Shown: positions 1-8,936 of the stretch, in pieces | Numbering within the stretch: the first letter of the stretch is position 1 | Layout: every line of letters starts with the position of its first letter | From: Bryocella elongata | Lineage (GTDB): Bacteria; Acidobacteriota; Terriglobia; Terriglobales; Acidobacteriaceae | Length of the DNA: 64,000 nt | Assembly: GCF_900108185.1 (NCBI RefSeq) | Contig: NZ_FNVA01000001.1 | Span: 1,054,001-1,118,000, forward strand | Reading direction: 5' to 3' | Notes under the pieces: generated by a model | Told to the model about the DNA's origin: nothing | The model's input: only the letters and a program-made list of their open reading frames with translations | Databases searched by the model: none | Made by a program: the position numbers and the translations under genes

Positions 1-654
1 CCGGCGCTGCCCATCGGCGTGCCATCGCAGGTGCTTGAGCGTAGACCGGACATCGCTGCAGCGGAGCGCACCATGGCCGAAGCCAATGCCCTGATCGGAG
101 TCGAAAAGGCTGCGTTCTATCCGACCATTAGCCTCACTGGCGGTGGTGGGCTGGAAGCATCCCACATCACCAGCCTGTTCTCCGCGCCGGCGTTCTTCTG
201 GTCGTTGGGTTCCTCAGCTTCGGAGACGATCTTCGACGCCGGCCTCCGCAAGGCCACAGTGCAGCAGTACACCGCGCAATACAACGCGGATGTAGCCACC
301 TATCGCGAGACCGTGCTCACGGCGTTCCAGCAAGTAGAGGACTACCTTGCGACCCTGCGCACGACGTCCGCACAGTCGATCCAGCAGGACACTTCGATCA
401 AGGCGGCCAGGCGCTACCTCGAACTTGCCAATGCTCGATACGAGACCGGTGTCGATCCTTATCTCAACGTGCTCAGCGCCGAGACCACGTTGCTCAGCGA
501 CCAGACCACGCAGGTCCAGTTGAAGATCAACGAAATGACTGCAGCCGTGGAGCTGGTGCAGGCACTTGGCGGCGGTTGGGATTCGAGCCAGCTTCCCGCA
601 GCAACAGCCATCACGAGCGCCGGGGCAGTCGACAAGGTGAAGAACACGCCTTAG
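1..654 (+). CDS. NodT-family outer-membrane efflux lipoprotein (RND outer-membrane factor), C-terminal part
   Basis: This is the 3' part of an outer-membrane factor that forms the TolC-like exit duct of an RND or MFS tripartite pump. The frame is open from base 1, so the N-terminus lies outside the window. The first residues hold the hallmark motif PSQVLERRPDIAAAERT of the second OEP repeat in NodT proteins. It is followed by the beta-strand segment FYPTISLTGGGG and the long alpha-hairpin region with NARYETGVDPYLNVL. The C-terminal tail is alanine-rich, as is usual in the family. The gene converges on the metal-efflux operon but is a separate transcription unit with a hairpin between them. 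Its partner pump must lie upstream of the window. Confidence 0.9.
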   Translation, partial: PALPIGVPSQVLERRPDIAAAERTMAEANALIGVEKAAFYPTISLTGGGGLEASHITSLFSAPAFFWSLGSSASETIFDAGLRKATVQQYTAQYNADVATYRETVLTAFQQVEDYLATLRTTSAQSIQQDTSIKAARRYLELANARYETGVDPYLNVLSAETTLLSDQTTQVQLKINEMTAAVELVQALGGGWDSSQLPAATAITSAGAVDKVKNTP

Positions 655-675
655 CTCTCGTTGTGCCGCATGTGT

Positions 676-706
676 AACGGGGATGACGCTGAGCGTCATC
701 CCCGTT
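676..706. terminator. bidirectional hairpin between convergent genes
   Basis: A near-perfect inverted repeat (arms about 676-688 and 694-706, centre ctgag) lies 22 bases after the stop of the upstream plus-strand gene and 24 bases before the end of the minus-strand operon. Its position between two converging units fits a shared terminator. A T-run is weak on both sides. Confidence 0.7.
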
Positions 707-729
707 ATTGTTCGCGAATCAATCTGCCT

Positions 730-2124
730 CTAAGGCAGCAACTCAGTGGCACTGGCGGCACTCAGCTGATGGATTGCGAGCCAGGTGTTCTGATAGGCGG
801 TCAAGGCATCTGTTGTGGAGGAGCGGAACTCACGCAGCGCGTCGAGGTAATCGATGAGGGTGAGGCCGCCATGTTCAAACGCGTATTGCGAGATGTTGAG
901 CACATCGTGTGACTCATCGAGGTAGCGGTCCGAGAAGCGATCAGAGAGCCTGCGAGCCTCGGTGTAACTGACCCATGCCTGGTCGACATCCGACGTCACC
1001 TGGTTCCGCGCCGCCGCCAAGGTGAAGCGGGCGGAGCTGGCCTGAAACTTCGCTGTCTGCTTGTTGCCCTGGTTGCGATCGAACAGCCGCAGCGGAATGT
1101 TGACCGAAAAGCCGACAGTGTTCTCGGTGCCCGCTCGGTCGAACTCCACCTCGGCGGTCGGGTCCGTGGTCCCGTTCGCCACTGCCAGCTTGTAGTTCGC
1201 ATCGGCGGCGTTTACGGCAAAACCGGCTGCGGCAAAGTCCGGGCGAGCAGCGATGGCCTTCTGCTCAAGGGAATCCTTCGTCTCTGCGAGTACAGGAGGG
1301 ATCACCTCTCCTGCAACGTCGAACTGATCCGACGGCTTGTCGATGCCAAGCAACGTCTGCAGCTGGTAGCTGGCCTGCTGCAGGGTTACGATGTCGTTCG
1401 ACTGATCGCTCTCAAAGCTCGACAGCTGCAGGTCAAGGCGCTCGTAGTCGAGCTTAGCGAGATCACCGGCTTTGTAGCGATCCTGCCCGATCTCCACCTC
1501 GTGTCTGTAGTCCTTCAACGTGGCCGTTGACAGCTCCAGAGCTTCCTTCGCGACAAGCATCTTTGTGAAAGCCTGCTTCACTGCGAGGACCGTCTGGCGA
1601 ATCTGGTCGTTCAACTGCGCTTCGGTTTGTGCGCTCGTGGCCTTGGCGTCGTCCATGCGCCAACGCCGCTTCTGGCCTCGCTCAAAGAGCCTCGAGAACT
1701 GCGCACTGTAGTTGTAGGGGTTCGAGGCGCTCTCGTTCTCGGTCACGTCGGTGCCATAGAGCGTGAAGTATGGATTCGCACGGACCGCGGCCTGAATCTC
1801 CTGCCCGCGGACAGCACGGAGATTTTCTTCCGCCGCCAGGATCGTTGGGTTCTTCGCCTTGGCTTGATCGATGGCCTGCTGCAAGGTGAGTGCGCCTGGC
1901 TTCGATCTTGGAGCCTGGCGTGGATCGGCGCCGCGTTGCGCCGAAGCCGCGTAGGCTTCTGCCGCGGAACGAACACTCTGTGCATCAACAGGAGCCGAAG
2001 GAGACTGGGGCTGCTGAGCCGTGGCTCGTGTAGCGCTCATCAGTACGCATACCAGCGCGATGGGCAGAACAGCTCGAAGATCCATGCGGGGAAGAACGGG
2101 TTGTTGCGTGCTCTTCATCATCAA
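730..2124 (-). CDS. TolC-family outer-membrane factor of a CzcCBA-like metal efflux system
   Basis: This 464-residue protein is the predicted outer-membrane channel of the heavy-metal RND pump encoded just upstream. An N-terminal hydrophobic segment ends around ATRATAQQ, a probable Sec signal. Two OEP repeats follow, with recognisable parts such as LTLQQAIDQAKAKNPTIL in the first half and SLEQKAIAARPDFAAAGF in the second. The body is rich in Gln, Ala and Glu as expected for the helical barrel. Its start overlaps the end of the pump gene by four bases, which implies translational coupling. It differs in sequence from the NodT protein at the window start. CzcC or CusC type cannot be decided from this chain alone. 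Confidence 0.88.
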   Translation of the reverse strand: MMMKSTQQPVLPRMDLRAVLPIALVCVLMSATRATAQQPQSPSAPVDAQSVRSAAEAYAASAQRGADPRQAPRSKPGALTLQQAIDQAKAKNPTILAAEENLRAVRGQEIQAAVRANPYFTLYGTDVTENESASNPYNYSAQFSRLFERGQKRRWRMDDAKATSAQTEAQLNDQIRQTVLAVKQAFTKMLVAKEALELSTATLKDYRHEVEIGQDRYKAGDLAKLDYERLDLQLSSFESDQSNDIVTLQQASYQLQTLLGIDKPSDQFDVAGEVIPPVLAETKDSLEQKAIAARPDFAAAGFAVNAADANYKLAVANGTTDPTAEVEFDRAGTENTVGFSVNIPLRLFDRNQGNKQTAKFQASSARFTLAAARNQVTSDVDQAWVSYTEARRLSDRFSDRYLDESHDVLNISQYAFEHGGLTLIDYLDALREFRSSTTDALTAYQNTWLAIHQLSAASATELLP

Positions 2125-5100
2125 TTCTCAAACTCCGTGTCCGGTGTGGGCAGCACGTCATTCGGCCGCGCGATCCAGACATACAGCGTCGGCATGAGGA
2201 AGATACCCATCATCAAGGCACCAATGAGGCCACCGACAATCACGATCGCGAAGGGGCGCTGCGAATCCGAACCGATGCCATGCGAGAGCGCTGCAGGAAG
2301 AAGACCCAGCGTAGCGACCAGCATCGTCATCATGATGGGTCGCAGACGCAGCACGGCGCCTTCGACGGCCGCTTCCTTCACCGGATGACCATTGACGCGC
2401 ATCTGGTTGATGTACTCGAGCATAATGACGCCGGTCTGAACCGAGACTCCAAAGAGCGCCAGGAACCCGACCCCGGAAGACACACTGAAGTGTGTGCCTG
2501 TTATCAACAGCGCAATCATGCCCCCGACGGGTGCGATCGAGACGTCGAACAAGACAAGCGTCGCCCACTTGGCTGAGCCGAACATCGCGTAGAGGATCAG
2601 GAAGATGATCAGGACCGTGATGGGAAGTACCAGCAGGAGTCGACGAGCACTGCGCTTCTGGCTCTCGTACTCGCCAGCCCAATCGAGGCGGTAGCCCCGA
2701 GGCAGCTTCACCTGATGGTTCACGTGATCGATGGCTTCCAGCACCGTGCTGCCTAGGTCTCGGCCACGCACGCTGTATTTGATCGCCACGTAGCGCCCCC
2801 CGGCCTCGCGATAGATCTCCTCCGCACCGTCATGAATCTGCACATGGGTCAGCTGCGCCAGAGAGACCCGCTCACCAGAAGGAGCCAGCAAGCGGATGTT
2901 GCCGATGGCCTCAGGACTCGAACGGTACTTGGCGCTGTAGCGAGCCATCACGTCATAACGGGCTTCGCCCTCCAGCACCTGCGTTACGGGTGCGCCTGCG
3001 ATCGTGCCACCGACGGCTCCCTCAATCGCGTTCTGGATGTCGGCAACGTTGATTCCGTACCGTGCAGCTGCGGCGCGATCGACAACAAAGTCAAGATTGG
3101 GCTGGCCCAGTACACGGAAGAGCCCGAGATCCGCAACGCCGGGAACCTTGCTCATCACGTTCACAATCTCGTCGCCCTTTGCCTCCAGAGTCTTCAGGTC
3201 ATCACCGTAGAGCTTCACCGCAAGCTCGCCTTTGACGCCGCTCACCGCCTCTTCCACGTTGTCGGAGATGGGCTGCGAGAAGTTCCACACCACCCCGGGA
3301 TTCTTCTCCAGCTCACGGTCCATCGCGGCGATGAGCTCATCCTTATTCTCGTGGAAGACCGGACGCCACATCTCCTTCGGCTTCAGGTCGACGAAGTATT
3401 CGGTGTTGAAGAAGCCGGTGGTGTCGGTGCCATCGTCCGGTCGGCCGATCTGGCTGACGACCTGAGTTACCTCGGGAAAACTGCTCAACGTGATGCGCGC
3501 CTTATCGGCTACAGCCAGACTGCTTGTGGGGCCAGTGCTGGGAGCCAGCGAACCGCGCACCCAGATCGCGCCTTCATCAAGATGGGGCAAGAACTCGGAC
3601 CCAATGGCGCCACCGAAGGCGAGATAGAACGTGAGCGCGAGGAGGACACCTGCGACGCTCAGCGGAGCCCACTTGTGGTCGATCGCCCAGGTTGCATCCT
3701 TGCGATAGCGCTGTGTGAGCCAACGCATCGCCGGGTTCTCCCACTCCGTGGTGCCCTTGGGAAACAGGATGCGTGCCAACACCGGAGCGATGATCATGGA
3801 GAAGATCAGCGCGCCGAGCAATGCGAAGGCCACCGTCCACGCCATCGGCTTGAAGAGACGGCCTTCTACCGACTGCAGCGTGAAGATAGGAAGGTAGGCC
3901 GTAATGATGATCGCGATGGCGTAAAAGACAGGCCGCTGCACCTCGTGTGCCGCCTCGCGGATCTGGTCGACCGGAGACTTGTCGCCACTGCGATGATGGC
4001 TGAGGTGGCGCACGATGTTCTCGACCATCACGACGGCGCCATCGACCACCATGCCGAAATCCAGTGCGCCCAGCGATAGCAGATTCGCGGGAATATGGTT
4101 CAGGTCAAGGCAGATGGAAGCGAAGAGCAGCGCGAACGGGATGGTGAGCGACACGATGATCGCTCCGCGCAGATTCCCAAGGAACAGGAACAGGATGACC
4201 ACCACCAGCACAATGCCTTCGGTGAGGTTATGCAGCACCGTATGCGTGGTGTAGTGCAGCAGGTCGCTGCGGTCGAGAAATGGAATGATCTTCACGCCGG
4301 GTGGAAGTCCGTGATCATTCAGCTCGGCCACCTTCGCGTGGATGCCTGCGAGGGTGGTGTCCGAGTTCTCGCCCTTCTGCATCAAAACGATGCCTTCTAC
4401 TACGTCGTCATCGTCGATAAGCTTTCCGTCATCCCGACGGATCGTCTTCTCTTTGCCAGGATCCACGTAGCCGCAGGTGTCGTCGGAGGACTTGCAGGTC
4501 TTACCGATCTGTCCGAGCCGGATCTTTGGCCCCTGCACGACGGTGGCAACATCACCCACCTTGAGCGCCGCACCGTTTGAGGCCTTGAGTACCGTGTTGG
4601 CAATGTCGTCGGTCGTCTTGAAGAGGCCGACCTCCTGCACGTTGATCTGCTGCTGGCCCTGCTCGATGAAGCTCCCGCCGGCGTTCACATTGTTCGCCGC
4701 GAGCTGCTGCTGCACCTGTTGGATCGAAAGACCGTAGTCGATGAGCTTCTCAGGATCGATGATGACCTGATACTCGCGAGTCGTGCCGCCAAAGCTCGAC
4801 ACGTCCACCACACCGGGGACGCCACGAAAAGCCTTCTCAAGCTTCCAGTCTTCCAGGCTCTTGAGAGCCATGGTGTCGTACTGGGGATTGGTGCTCTTCA
4901 GCGTGTACCAGTAGATCTGGCCAACCGGGCTCCAATCAGTGCCCATCTGGGGCTGGAGGCCTGATGGCAGGTTGATCTGCGATAAGCGTTCATTGACCTT
5001 GGACCGATTCAGGTCGTTGACGCTGTCGTCGTCGAAGATCATCATGATGCTCGACAGCCCGGCGAGGGTGGTCGAGCGGAGATGCGTCATGTGCGGGATG

Positions 5101-5324
5101 CCCGCCATGCCGTTTTCCAGAGGAACGGTAACCTGCTGCTCCACCTCTTCTGCGGAGCGACCAGGCCACTGCGTAATCACGTTGACATAGTTGTTCGCGA
5201 CGTCGGGATAGGCTTCCACCGGAAGGTTGTGGAAGCTGATCGCACCCCAGACGAACAGCAGCAGCGCGAAGACCAGGATGATGTAGCGATTGTTCAGCGA
5301 GAAATCGACAATCCTGCGAATCAT
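2121..5324 (-). CDS. CzcA/CusA-family heavy-metal RND efflux permease
   Basis: This is a 1067-residue inner-membrane proton/cation antiporter of the HME-RND family, full length for the family. It shows the first transmembrane helix, a large periplasmic loop with GRSAEEVEQQVTVPLENGM, and the TM4 signature DFGMVVDGAVVMVEN. That signature matches the CzcA (Co/Zn/Cd, HME1-like) pattern rather than the monovalent Cu/Ag pattern. A second periplasmic loop and TM8-12 follow. A loop rich in Asp and Cys at about residues 277-310 (CKSSDDTCGYVDPGKEK) lies in the first periplasmic region. The gene overlaps adaptor and outer-membrane-factor genes by four bases each. The metal substrate is inferred only from the family motif. 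Confidence 0.95.
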   Translation of the reverse strand: MIRRIVDFSLNNRYIILVFALLLFVWGAISFHNLPVEAYPDVANNYVNVITQWPGRSAEEVEQQVTVPLENGMAGIPHMTHLRSTTLAGLSSIMMIFDDDSVNDLNRSKVNERLSQINLPSGLQPQMGTDWSPVGQIYWYTLKSTNPQYDTMALKSLEDWKLEKAFRGVPGVVDVSSFGGTTREYQVIIDPEKLIDYGLSIQQVQQQLAANNVNAGGSFIEQGQQQINVQEVGLFKTTDDIANTVLKASNGAALKVGDVATVVQGPKIRLGQIGKTCKSSDDTCGYVDPGKEKTIRRDDGKLIDDDDVVEGIVLMQKGENSDTTLAGIHAKVAELNDHGLPPGVKIIPFLDRSDLLHYTTHTVLHNLTEGIVLVVVILFLFLGNLRGAIIVSLTIPFALLFASICLDLNHIPANLLSLGALDFGMVVDGAVVMVENIVRHLSHHRSGDKSPVDQIREAAHEVQRPVFYAIAIIITAYLPIFTLQSVEGRLFKPMAWTVAFALLGALIFSMIIAPVLARILFPKGTTEWENPAMRWLTQRYRKDATWAIDHKWAPLSVAGVLLALTFYLAFGGAIGSEFLPHLDEGAIWVRGSLAPSTGPTSSLAVADKARITLSSFPEVTQVVSQIGRPDDGTDTTGFFNTEYFVDLKPKEMWRPVFHENKDELIAAMDRELEKNPGVVWNFSQPISDNVEEAVSGVKGELAVKLYGDDLKTLEAKGDEIVNVMSKVPGVADLGLFRVLGQPNLDFVVDRAAAARYGINVADIQNAIEGAVGGTIAGAPVTQVLEGEARYDVMARYSAKYRSSPEAIGNIRLLAPSGERVSLAQLTHVQIHDGAEEIYREAGGRYVAIKYSVRGRDLGSTVLEAIDHVNHQVKLPRGYRLDWAGEYESQKRSARRLLLVLPITVLIIFLILYAMFGSAKWATLVLFDVSIAPVGGMIALLITGTHFSVSSGVGFLALFGVSVQTGVIMLEYINQMRVNGHPVKEAAVEGAVLRLRPIMMTMLVATLGLLPAALSHGIGSDSQRPFAIVIVGGLIGALMMGIFLMPTLYVWIARPNDVLPTPDTEFEN

Positions 5325-6496
5325 CCCTGGTCCGCCGTGTTCTGCAGTTCGAGCGCATTCGCGACGACCTGCTGTCCAGCTGCCAGTCCGGACTGGACCA
5401 CGACAGAGCCACCGTCGAGAGAGGCGCCTAGCTTCACGACTACGCGTCGGAAGTCGCCGTTGCCAGCAGGAACGAAGACGTAATCCCGATCATGAAGATG
5501 CAACACGGCGGTGCTCGGCAATGTCGTCTGCATCGCTGCCTTCGCGACATTCAACGTAGCTGTCGCAAACATCCCGATCCGCAACATACCGCCCGGGTTG
5601 GGCACCTGGATGCGCACCTTGGCCGTGCGGATCGTGGGGTCGAGGACCGCGCCAATGTCGCTCACGGTACCCTGGAAGCTCTTGCCGGGGTAGGCGTTGA
5701 TCTGGATGCTGGCCGAATCGCCAAGCTTCACCTTGGCGAGATCGTTCTCGTACACATCGCAAACGACCCACACATGGGAAAGATCCGCGATGGTGAACGA
5801 CCCGCTGGCGCCAGTGTAGGTAACGCCCGCTGCGCCGGAGGCCGTCGTGTTCTGGGTGATGATGACGCCTGACGCCGGAGCGTATACCTTGACGGTGTCT
5901 GCCGGATGACTCTTGTCCACGCCGAGCACGCGAAGCTGCTGCTCCGCAGCTCTAAGATCGGCCGCTGCATCGTCCTCCCCGGCCTGGGCGGTCTCGAGCT
6001 GGCTCTTTGCAATAGCTCCTTTGTCATAGAGGAGCTTGTCACGGGTCAACGTCACGTCCGTCAAATGCTCATCGTTGACCGCTTTGGTGTAAGTATCGAA
6101 GGCTGCGGCCACGTCCGGGCTCTGCACCTCCATCACCATCTGCCCCTTGCGCACAGTGTCCCCCAGGCCAACATGCAGGGCGACCACGCGGCCATTGGCC
6201 AGCGACAGGACCGGAATCTCCCGCGAGACGTCCGGATTCACCGTGCCCGTCACAGCGAGGGTGCCGTCGATCGACCGAATACCGGTGGAGGTCAGTCGAA
6301 AACGCTCTGGCGCCGCGACATGGACCACATCGGTCACGCTGCTGCTTTCGACCTGCACCTGGGCCGGTGGCGCTTCCTGTGCCGCCGAATCTTCGTGCTT
6401 GTCTTTGCAGCCGGCCAAAGTGGCCATCACAAGGCCCATCGCGGCGGCGATGCCGACACCTGAACGCAGCTTCACCAGGACTGATATCTCCCGCAA
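5321..6496 (-). CDS. RND periplasmic adaptor subunit (CzcB-like membrane fusion lipoprotein)
   Basis: This 391-residue membrane-fusion protein links the inner-membrane pump to the outer-membrane channel. The N-terminus has a hydrophobic stretch ending in the lipobox-like LAGC, so lipid attachment is likely. It is followed by a charged linker (KDKHEDSAAQE). The lipoyl/barrel-sandwich half has GRVVALHVGLGDTVRKGQ and the matching second half TVKVYAPASGVII. A helical hairpin lies between them, and a beta-barrel domain (ASIQINAYPGKSFQGTVSDIG) follows. It is the first gene of the three-gene operon, with ATGA overlap to the pump. No His-rich metal-binding N-domain like that of classical CzcB is visible. 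Confidence 0.92.
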   Translation of the reverse strand: MREISVLVKLRSGVGIAAAMGLVMATLAGCKDKHEDSAAQEAPPAQVQVESSSVTDVVHVAAPERFRLTSTGIRSIDGTLAVTGTVNPDVSREIPVLSLANGRVVALHVGLGDTVRKGQMVMEVQSPDVAAAFDTYTKAVNDEHLTDVTLTRDKLLYDKGAIAKSQLETAQAGEDDAAADLRAAEQQLRVLGVDKSHPADTVKVYAPASGVIITQNTTASGAAGVTYTGASGSFTIADLSHVWVVCDVYENDLAKVKLGDSASIQINAYPGKSFQGTVSDIGAVLDPTIRTAKVRIQVPNPGGMLRIGMFATATLNVAKAAMQTTLPSTAVLHLHDRDYVFVPAGNGDFRRVVVKLGASLDGGSVVVQSGLAAGQQVVANALELQNTADQG

Positions 6497-6765
6497 ACTT
6501 TCCCTCGCTTGATAATTTCGGCGGCTGTGGATAACATCGCGAACTGCTTACAAACGCCCGCAGACCGAACATGGTCCGAGTACAGGACGAACTGGAACGC
6601 CCTCAGGTCTCGCGAAGACGCACCCAGTACCTCTAGGCTAAATGAGTCGTGGCTCAGGAGATCAGGGGCAAGCGTGCTCTTCCGAGCCGTTCTCAATCTT
6701 TCGATTTTCCATACAGTAGATAGTGTGCACGTCCAGCGCATCGAGGAACAGGGTACTTCACGCAG
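6497..6765. promoter_or_regulatory. divergent intergenic region between the metal-efflux operon and the two-component system
   Basis: This stretch of about 270 bases separates the start of the efflux operon (minus) from the start of the kinase gene (plus), so it must hold both promoters. I see no convincing -35/-10 pair and no clear metal-regulator palindrome. The reading frames crossing it are not supported as genes. Confidence 0.4.
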
Positions 6766-8199
6766 ATGTCGATGAGATTTCAAGTGGATCGGTGGCTGGA
6801 AAGATCGGTGTTGACGCCCCGCAGCCGGGTTTTCATCATCGCCAGCGGACTGGCCGCGATCGTTCTGATCGCAGTCGTCGACCTGAAGACCGGTGTGGCG
6901 ATTCCGCTGGCGCCTTTGTATATCGTTCCGATCATTCTGATGAGTGCAGTGCTCGAGCGCTGGCAAATCGCCCTGCTTGGCCTCGTATGCACCTTCACCG
7001 CAGAATTTGCAGATGCCTTCACCTGGAACCTGAAGGAAGGACTTCCGCGCGATGCACTGTACTGGTTTGCCTATGTCGCCGTGGGGCTCTATGTACACGA
7101 GACCGTCCAGCGCCGCCGCGTAGAGCAGGCCCACTCGGATGCTCTACGAACCGAAGTTGAGACGCGGCGTGGCGTCGAAGAGCAACTCAGACTGGTCGTC
7201 GCAAACTCATCGATTGCCATCGTCACAGTAGATGAATCCGGAGTGATCCTCGATGCGAATGATGCGGCCCAACAACTCTGGGGAGGTACCGCCGGAGATA
7301 TCAGTGCCTCGCTGGAGAGGTTGCCTCTGATCCGCTTCGTGCCCTCTCTGGCGCGTGTACAGGTCGGACGTCAGGGCTTTGAGCGCCTCCGCACGATGAT
7401 GCAGTGCCAGGGCTTTCGGGCGAACAAAGATCCATTTCTCGCCGACGTCTGGTTCTCCACCTACAACAGTCCGCAGGGGCGCCGGTTGACGGCGATGATT
7501 ATCGACTCTTCCAATGAGACCAGGGATCGTGAGCAGGCAAACCTTGAGCAGGTGCTTGTCAGCTCCAGGATCGCCCTGGGGGCTCTCTCCCACGAGATCC
7601 GCAACATCTGCGCCGCGATTTCAAACGTCCAGCAGAACCTGTTGCTGAACAAGCCCGATGCGCGACAGGTGAAGGAGTTTGACGCGCTGCGACAGCTTGT
7701 TGCCGCATTGGAGCGCATGGCATCCGCCGAACTCTCGCTTGTGAAGCGCCAGGCGACCTACGTCCACCTCGACAACTTTCTAAGCGACCTCTATATCGTC
7801 GTGCAGGCCTCGCTTCGAGAGGCAGATATCGACCTCGCGTGGGAGATCACACCAGGCCTTCCCGCCGTCTGGGCAGACTCATCGAGTCTCATTCAGGTCT
7901 TTCTAAACCTGATCAGGAACGCTCAGTCCGCCCTCCTGGAAAGCGAGGAGCCGCGGGTTCGAGTCACCGCAACGCGGCAGGGTGACCTCGTTCATATCGC
8001 CGTTGCTGACAATGGCCCCGGCATCTCCGATCCAGACAAGCTCTTTCGACCCTTCGGACAGCGAGGAGGCGCGACCGGATTGGGACTTTATTTATCCAAG
8101 GCGATGATGCGAAGCTTCCACGGGGAGCTTCGCTTTGAAGAGAGCCCCATTGGCGCTACATTCATCGTGGAACTAACCGTGGCAGAGGTAGACGAGTGA
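6766..8199 (+). CDS. membrane-anchored PAS sensor histidine kinase
   Basis: This 477-residue kinase begins with about four transmembrane helices (residues roughly 20-110). A coiled linker and a PAS-like domain follow (about 140-260, with SIAIVTVDESGVILDANDAA). The dimerisation/phospho-acceptor segment contains GALSHEIRN, with the predicted phosphorylated His at residue 276. The ATPase domain has the N box (NLIRNAQSALL), the G1 box (DNGPGI) and the G2 box (GATGLGLYLSK). It overlaps the response-regulator gene by four bases (GTGA), so the two form a pair. It is divergent from the metal-efflux operon, so control of that operon is possible, but no sequence evidence shows it. Confidence 0.93.
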   Translation: MSMRFQVDRWLERSVLTPRSRVFIIASGLAAIVLIAVVDLKTGVAIPLAPLYIVPIILMSAVLERWQIALLGLVCTFTAEFADAFTWNLKEGLPRDALYWFAYVAVGLYVHETVQRRRVEQAHSDALRTEVETRRGVEEQLRLVVANSSIAIVTVDESGVILDANDAAQQLWGGTAGDISASLERLPLIRFVPSLARVQVGRQGFERLRTMMQCQGFRANKDPFLADVWFSTYNSPQGRRLTAMIIDSSNETRDREQANLEQVLVSSRIALGALSHEIRNICAAISNVQQNLLLNKPDARQVKEFDALRQLVAALERMASAELSLVKRQATYVHLDNFLSDLYIVVQASLREADIDLAWEITPGLPAVWADSSSLIQVFLNLIRNAQSALLESEEPRVRVTATRQGDLVHIAVADNGPGISDPDKLFRPFGQRGGATGLGLYLSKAMMRSFHGELRFEESPIGATFIVELTVAEVDE

Positions 8200-8873
8200 A
8201 CACTGAGAACAATCCGATCGAGGTGATCCTCGTCGACGATCACACCCTTTTTCGCGAGAGCCTGCGACGCATGCTCGAGGAAGAGCCGGGATTTCACGTG
8301 AGTGGCGACTTTTCCACCGCGGACACGGCGATGAATGCGATCCAGCGTGGTCTCGCATTCGATGTCGCCCTCATCGATTACGAATTGGCCAGTACTGCGA
8401 CCCTCGCGTCCAATGGGCTCGATCTGCTCCGCCGTCTGCGCCAGCTTCGACCCAGTGCAAAGGCGCTGATGGTCACCGCCGGCATGGACATACGAGATCT
8501 CCACAAGGCGGTGAAGCAGCTGAACGCCGGCATCTTCCTCAAGACCGAGCCGCCTGCAGAGCTGGTCCTCGCCATCCAGCGGACGGCCAAGGGCGAGCGA
8601 TGGATCTCATCCGGCGCCGCGCTCACGCTCCTCAACGACGAAGAGCCGCGGGCCACGTCTACCAACGTTGGCCTAAGCCGGTTGACGCCGCGGGAGTCGC
8701 AGGTGCTGCGCGGCATCCTCGAAGGCCTCGGGAACAAGGAGATTGGCGCGCGGCTCGATCTCACCGAAAGTGCCGTCAAGGCTGTAGTGCAGAAGCTGTT
8801 CGAGAAGATCGGGGTTCGCAGTCGTTCCCAGCTCGTTCGCTACGCCATCGAAACGCAGATCGATTTACGTTAA
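8196..8873 (+). CDS. NarL/FixJ-type response regulator
   Basis: This 225-residue DNA-binding regulator starts at a GTG that overlaps the kinase stop. The receiver domain carries the acidic pair D14-D15 and the phospho-acceptor D61 in VALIDYEL. The conserved Lys sits in FLKTEPP. The C-terminal LuxR-type helix-turn-helix (about residues 155-220) has LTPRESQVLRGILEG and NKEIGARLDLTESAVKAVVQ, the usual NarL layout. The partner is the upstream kinase. The receiver domain has a slightly long loop after D61 (ASTATLASNG), which is uncommon in NarL proteins. Targets are not evident. Confidence 0.94.
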   Translation: MNTENNPIEVILVDDHTLFRESLRRMLEEEPGFHVSGDFSTADTAMNAIQRGLAFDVALIDYELASTATLASNGLDLLRRLRQLRPSAKALMVTAGMDIRDLHKAVKQLNAGIFLKTEPPAELVLAIQRTAKGERWISSGAALTLLNDEEPRATSTNVGLSRLTPRESQVLRGILEGLGNKEIGARLDLTESAVKAVVQKLFEKIGVRSRSQLVRYAIETQIDLR

Positions 8874-8880
8874 TTCCTGC

Positions 8881-8936
8881 CTGACGTAGTTGTCCCCACG
8901 CGGCTCCAGGGCTCCGTGTGGGGACAACTACGTCAG
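8881..8936. terminator. long bidirectional hairpin terminator
   Basis: An inverted repeat of about 20 bases per arm (8881-8900 against 8917-8936, one mismatch) with a GC-rich loop lies just after the response-regulator stop. It extends over the stop codon of the convergent receptor gene (8933-8935). It is well placed to end transcription from both sides. Confidence 0.8.

Noticed and set aside
2832..4079. A 415-codon plus-strand frame opposite the RND pump
   Set aside because: It is a shadow of the pump gene, whose family match is full length and unambiguous.
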